Shown here: in pieces, positions 6,101-6,684 of the stretch | Position numbering within the stretch: the first letter of the stretch is position 1 | How the letters are laid out: every line of letters begins with the position of its first letter | Assembly: GCA_028821635.1 (NCBI GenBank) | Contig: JAPPDO010000039.1 | Span: forward strand, 2,371-9,054 | Reading direction: 5' to 3' | Length of the DNA stretch: 6,684 nucleotides | Origin: Ekhidna sp. | GTDB lineage: Bacteria > Bacteroidota > Bacteroidia > Cytophagales > Cyclobacteriaceae | The notes under the pieces: generated by a model | Told to the model about the DNA's origin: nothing | The model's input: the letters and a program-made list of their open reading frames with translations, nothing else | Database searches by the model: none | Translations under genes and position numbers: made by a program

Positions 6101-6684
6101 CGCAACGATAGTACTTGGCTGAACAGGCTCGGAGAAGGTGACGGTTATCTGTGTTGTACCACCCGCAGCAACACTTGTAATGGTTGGGGGCGTGTTGTCA
6201 AGGTCTAGTAAGGGGCCACTGCCGGCAGCTATGTTGAGAAGCTCGACGGCGGGGCTGGCGGTGGTGGAGATATTGATACCATCTGTATCATCAGGGTCAG
6301 TATAGGTGATCTCCACGTCGCCCAGTGCTCCGTCCGCTCGATCCGTTGGGTCATCGCCCAGGTCAATCGTGATTTGAAGCATATTATCGCCGGCCGTTCC
6401 GTCGGCTATTGCTGTCGGCATTATAGTCTTGATACCGACCCCAGTCGTACCGCTTCTGTCTGTAAAAGTAAAATAGCCTGAAACTGTATTAAGATTCCCG
6501 TTAATTTGAACGTTGTCACTGAATTCCAGGATGGCCACATTAGTAGCTGTATTGTAGGTTGCATTGGCAATGGTAAGGATAGTTTCCATGGTCCAGTTCC
6601 AGCCCATAGCATCATTATAGCCTGTAAAATCATTAAATCCTGCGGTCGTTCCTATGCGTGCATTATTATTGGGTTCATCTGTAA
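143..6684 (-). CDS. Giant multidomain T9SS-secreted surface protein (5'-partial; adhesin/matrix-like)
   Basis: One uninterrupted minus-strand frame runs from the right window edge to a TAA at 145-143. The frame is open through the edge, with 25 in-frame codons upstream of the ATG at 6607-6605, so that ATG is an internal methionine and the signal peptide and true start lie outside. Seen in order: three SwmB-like repeats (residues 1-366), an unassigned beta-rich region with a proline-rich hinge (367-805), five Ig-like modules (806-1483), a PKD-like module (1484-1585), a MAM-like jelly roll (1596-1831), an Omp28/thioredoxin-like domain (1833-2085) and a type A T9SS sorting domain (2092-2179). 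There are no transmembrane segments and no recognisable enzyme active site. By hand count of residues 26-2179 there are about 291 Asp+Glu against 20 Lys and about 89 Arg, so the protein is very acidic. The family role is inferred: export by T9SS, then surface display or release, probably for adhesion or extracellular matrix. The ligand is unknown. Being a coding sequence of this class is near certain; the function is not. Confidence 0.97.
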   Translation of the reverse strand, partial: TDEPNNNARIGTTAGFNDFTGYNDAMGWNWTMETILTIANATYNTATNVAILEFSDNVQINGNLNTVSGYFTFTDRSGTTGVGIKTIMPTAIADGTAGDNMLQITIDLGDDPTDRADGALGDVEITYTDPDDTDGINISTTASPAVELLNIAAGSGPLLDLDNTPPTITSVAAGGTTQITVTFSEPVQPSTIVATDFTVVDGLGNTFAVSAWADGTVADTNITLTVADFSGAVGDLRVTYTRSLSVIEDFGRNSTASGQSAVIDRDVRTPTFDSFTVNDMNTIAMHFSEEVQTNGISLTDFTVGDITRRGKYKVFTQSAAGSTVVLTTADLSSAVDTLFVTYTNNSGEIRDYGENAVATTTNFRDLPGTPMLVKNVPTTSEAFFAIGDPPNPAPPTPPSLAVFRTTDDMNNPGTHGTVTITPTIDQSTIRIYSDPSLPQGDASLYWEMDNVSSTIGIDVSVNNILSSLPDSEEPDFTDRTHDNGIYTFYITEQTDIAAHGVAREGPAATYSLAFLDDIIRRIPGSTPNEATTFSVDQEDIEVNISLYHPADQILNFTGGGLRGSVVNPGRGDTSRIEFSVGSATIGSNQTSITWSNASSERAIFEPSELAFNITGQENVFDPMAGPSQDRKNRSFAKSDMTTSRLELNTSLGSFDSDGTDTMKEDFYIIEAYFIRNGVPVTMDNDGMVIGVSGVAFPTGGNIASNILVYDSPGSTGGDNRADIDALNNVNNTVSTYIAGEWEIDPDGLPANIAGLFPDYNNRIDTIRLYTIWRDDNDPPSYGQISSADIYLYPDPGVTVSLLGLGRDGFYCEDDRNEAQVRANISTYAGYNPTNIPGIGTNGSNIRNGYLLEYSAGGSTSFATTERVNFSDEVINGAPAGTSNINTFSIQDPLGDGSNARGIFRIIYQSLALTDADIIVQDTLVFEVRPKASAPRIDLAELGNYGGFNDRDSSYVFEFCEGDMIPNIVINTMQTPADAVGSEPNASYNWYQSSDDLLFESETNTLDPTLIFPTGTVSGTVEKDIYVTRTVDGCESGSVQISFRVFAIPDAVEVSAPDTNPNINASGGEYYFEYCWDPIGADVAYDATEILSSLNDVNSRAYIQDRSYFAIWDGESAADPIAIIRWNNSNDYEIADLSATPYTAPVSGTTVASNGINSEVFWISEVVADSTLVNPAAVFEGCEGERARINAIIYTDPAIPRAFTGNPRFDSDGAEDIYTYYMCANETFPDVGIDPPAGLVNDYTFQWSDSDTFSDTLTIGNRRGEVVTQVDLSERGNPGGFNPGMSGIYTYYVRIVTNRNLNSGYLGCESAPQRVDIVVYPTSDVPTISVNNVADRESDGGSQLRSTISTGIGSFDVEYNFCVDGSTDEIVGGLDAGILFRSTINFDQNNPAPRTGSPNEDNEVLWFVANPDASGVENDNAVASTLGLTVDTLSAVSLQMDGTENATFNFAVLHRENFIDGYTFFDGCFSSVEDNTVYVRVNVNTVPVPQFTWTGITEDQPTVFNFIDQTSVGTPVNYNFNVYPVNGDGTRGASLVSNVSTTAVDLNASRSEFTATFADAGVYEAELQINSEAGCSAVEVRRFRILEHIDFPTLDVRSYQQFFETGDGGWFVEFQGDDGLSGSYEVTSPRVSTWVHGVPDGAIINGTSDGSGQAWSTTGTYNPASTIENTYVGGEDSWVYSPSFDFSNIANPAIQFETYRDLELKDGVTFQYSTDNGTNWITLGEFEPTLDGTSPSSGTNWFNARQISSSVGQAAVVNETPENVNREGWSGQYDADEQASSTNGWLVSTHELVRIPDKTNVRFRFALSSQGTPEEAKLGNGFGFDNMRIFNLEKSVLVEQFSSSIDNNAIRLDTTAQLFARGRLYINYFTSLSNTEDRIDLLNMRNPSGPAQRRLYYGIGDLGTSALDGEVIAKASSTSPGWNNVDVSIKELVIPELLLLATDNSFGLVSNDSEPNTISVSATWRFQVSGDDGSALTLEDQDYSFYFAVIEEAISVTNITTEGGENNYADMGIDSIYNVFRTFMPNADGDPFTNYRGSVTTGQEFNVDAEWEISSVFDVSKLRVIAFAQNNNTQTIIQSGELDITGKASLVTGLENELFGFELYPNPANNGFTVEFAMPITAETAWVLLDQTGRETASGAISEGSRRTNVSTKDVPSGLYFIHIYGGDGKPQSKRVIVVH
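146..409 (-). other. Domain: type A T9SS C-terminal sorting domain (residues 2092-2179)
   Basis: The last 88 residues carry the hallmarks of the Por secretion system C-terminal sorting domain. FELYPNPANNGFTVEF opens the domain, VLLDQTGRE marks the middle strands, DVPSGLYFIHI is the conserved late strand, and the end is basic then hydrophobic (SKRVIVVH). In known family members this beta-sandwich directs the protein through the outer-membrane T9SS translocon. It is then cleaved by the sortase PorU, usually with attachment to A-LPS or release. The domain is complete and runs to the natural stop, so the protein's C-terminus is intact. Confidence 0.96.
428..1186 (-). other. Domain: Omp28/thioredoxin-like domain without CxxC (residues 1833-2085)
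   Basis: It begins directly after the jelly roll with KSVLVEQFSSSIDNNAI, which lines up with the Omp28-type thioredoxin start (VLVEEFTG.WC..CP). The two cysteine positions are here Asp1845 and Ala1848 and the tryptophan position is Ile. Downstream landmarks also fit: INYFTSLSNTEDRIDLLN, then RRLYYGIGDLGTSALDGE where the family has an R..YYGI....P..ildG segment. A C-terminal beta part follows, with VFRTFMPNADGDPF and VIAFAQNNNTQTIIQSGEL (the family's vaFvQ..tkeV-like strand). No cysteine occurs anywhere after residue 1574, so redox chemistry is ruled out. A structural or binding role is inferred. The assignment rests on motif recall, not on a profile search. Confidence 0.65.
1190..1897 (-). 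other. Domain: MAM-like/concanavalin-type jelly roll (residues 1596-1831)
   Basis: The pattern is the one common in secreted Bacteroidota proteins. An N-terminal FFETGDGGWFVE is followed by STWVHGVPDGAIING and a SWVYSPSFDFSN strand. Next come the DGVTFQYSTDNGTNWITLGE hairpin, GTNWFNARQ, EGWSGQYD, an NVRFRFALSS strand and the closing GFGFDNMRIFN. Such domains usually act as carbohydrate- or protein-binding sandwiches in proteases, adhesins and hydrolases. There is no catalytic domain next to it here. It passes into the Omp28-like domain with almost no linker, which suggests that the two form one structural unit. Confidence 0.75.
1928..2233 (-). other. Domain: PKD-like module (residues 1484-1585)
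   Basis: VPVPQFTWTG at the start, TVFNFIDQTSVGTPVNYNFNVYPVNGDG in the middle, and FTATFADAGVYEAELQINSEAGCSAVE at the end (given here only as landmarks) match the PKD scheme. In that scheme a strand with F-x-D-x-T/S is followed by a Y-x-[FW]-x-[FV] core and then by an F-x-x-x-G-x-Y-x-[VA]-x-L strand pair. It carries a single cysteine (Cys1574) in the late GCS position. PKD modules serve as spacers or binding modules in secreted proteins. This one separates the Ig-like array from the jelly roll. Confidence 0.7.
2234..4267 (-). repeat. Array of five Ig-like modules with paired cysteines (residues 806-1483)
   Basis: Approximate module boundaries are 806-930, 931-1047, 1048-1195, 1196-1323 and 1324-1483. 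Modules 2 to 5 each start with an aromatic strand ending in cysteine (FEFCEGD, FEYCWDP, YYMCANE, YNFCVDG) and end with a GC motif before a final strand (DGCESGSVQISF, EGCEGERARINA, LGCESAPQRVDI, DGCFSSVEDNTV). The cysteine pairs are 959/1033, 1074/1181, 1222/1307 and 1361/1467, and each probably forms one disulfide. Module 1 has only Cys811 and lacks the GC motif. This is the style of Ig-like and PKD-like repeats in T9SS cargo. The modules are strongly diverged from one another, so the array looks old and not recently amplified. Confidence 0.7.
4268..5584 (-). other. Unassigned beta-rich region of the giant protein (residues 367-805)
   Basis: About 440 residues with no family I recognise. The region contains no cysteine. 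Alternating hydrophobic strands and acidic, Asn/Thr/Ser-rich turns suggest several more Ig-like sandwiches. Residues about 416-515 read as one (TVTITPTID, ASLYWEMD, GIYTFYITEQTD, ATYSLAFLDDI). Residues about 530-620 look like a second, with FSVDQEDIEVNISLYHP and EFSVGSATIGSNQTSITW. The part at about 630-800 includes a WEIDPDGLP and IRLYTIWRDDNDPP segment resembling a description of strands around acidic loops. Boundaries are estimates. Confidence 0.5.
5474..5527 (-). other. Proline-rich hinge (residues 386-403)
   Basis: IGDPPNPAPPTPPSLAVF has seven prolines in ten residues at its core. It lies shortly after the last SwmB-like repeat and before the unassigned region, so it most likely acts as a stiff linker between the N-terminal repeats and the rest of the stalk. 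On the plus (template) strand it makes a local G-rich tract with GGG or GGGG runs at 5489, 5498, 5502 and 5517. Confidence 0.7.
5585..6684 (-). repeat. Three SwmB-like / bacterial Ig-like repeats (residues 1-366, first one cut or close to the edge)
   Basis: Repeat 2 (6193..5885) is the clearest, with TPPTITSVAAGGTTQITVTFSEPV, then ATDFTVVD, ADGTVADTNITLT, GDLRVTYT and VIEDFGRN (landmarks). Repeat 1 (6684..6257) shows NVAILEFSDNV, GYFTFTD, ADGTAGDNMLQIT and GDVEITYTD. Repeat 3 (5881..5585) shows TIAMHFSEEV, LTDFTVGD, STVVLTTADL, DTLFVTYTN and IRDYGEN. The order F-S-[ED]-x-V, then D-F-T-V, then a DGT or ST turn, then V-T-Y-T, then I-x-D-[FY]-G-x-N is the SwmB-type repeat found in long surface and motility proteins such as cyanobacterial SwmB. 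The repeats probably continue beyond the window. They are diverged at DNA level apart from short shared words such as CCGTTCCGTC at the ADGT turns. Confidence 0.7.

Noticed and set aside
6605..6607. ATG as the start codon of the giant gene
   Set aside because: The frame is open for 25 more codons to the window edge, the repeat pattern runs through it, and what follows is not a signal peptide. It is an internal methionine.
6421..6633. Short minus-strand frame overlapping the N-terminal repeats
   Set aside because: It is out of frame with and nested inside the giant gene, and its translation has no recognisable pattern.
143..6684. D-[ST]-[AILMTV] sites, the O-glycosylation sequon known from Bacteroidota
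   Set aside because: About nine sites are present (for example DTL, DTM, DTI, DSI). This is not more than expected by chance from the protein's Asp, Ser and Thr content, so no enrichment can be claimed.

Overview
The window is almost entirely one gene: the 3' part of a giant secreted surface protein, read on the minus strand and open past the right edge (143..6684, at least 2179 residues visible, true start outside). The only other material is about 140 bp at the left end, holding a bidirectional intrinsic terminator and what may be the last 20 codons of a convergent plus-strand gene. No RNA genes, mobile elements, CRISPR arrays or metabolic genes are visible.

The organism is most likely a member of Bacteroidota (or a close relative with a type IX secretion system). 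The main support is a textbook type A T9SS C-terminal sorting domain (YPNP near its start, SGLYFIHI, basic plus hydrophobic C-terminus). The multidomain style, with Ig-like/PKD modules, a MAM-like jelly roll and an Omp28-type domain, fits the same phylum. The protein is very acidic and strikingly poor in lysine, which would suit a marine or saline habitat. That habitat is inference.

The layout is given from the protein N-terminal side (right) to its C-terminus (left). First come three SwmB-like/bacterial Ig-like repeats (5585..6684), then a proline-rich hinge (5474..5527) inside a long beta-rich stretch that I cannot assign (4268..5584). Next are five Ig-like modules, most with one cysteine pair (2234..4267), a PKD-like module (1928..2233) and a MAM-like jelly roll (1190..1897). 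An Omp28/thioredoxin-like domain that has lost its CxxC motif follows (428..1186), and the T9SS sorting domain ends the protein (146..409). Residue numbers in all entries count from the first complete codon inside the window (bases 6682-6680 = residue 1).

The expected biology is export by Sec (signal peptide outside the window), translocation across the outer membrane by T9SS, removal of the sorting domain and display or release as a long stalk-like adhesin or matrix protein. I see no evidence of a new multi-gene system. The points most worth a second look are the dead thioredoxin-like domain, the 681-residue lysine-free stretch, and a 13-residue motif reused in two different structural contexts.
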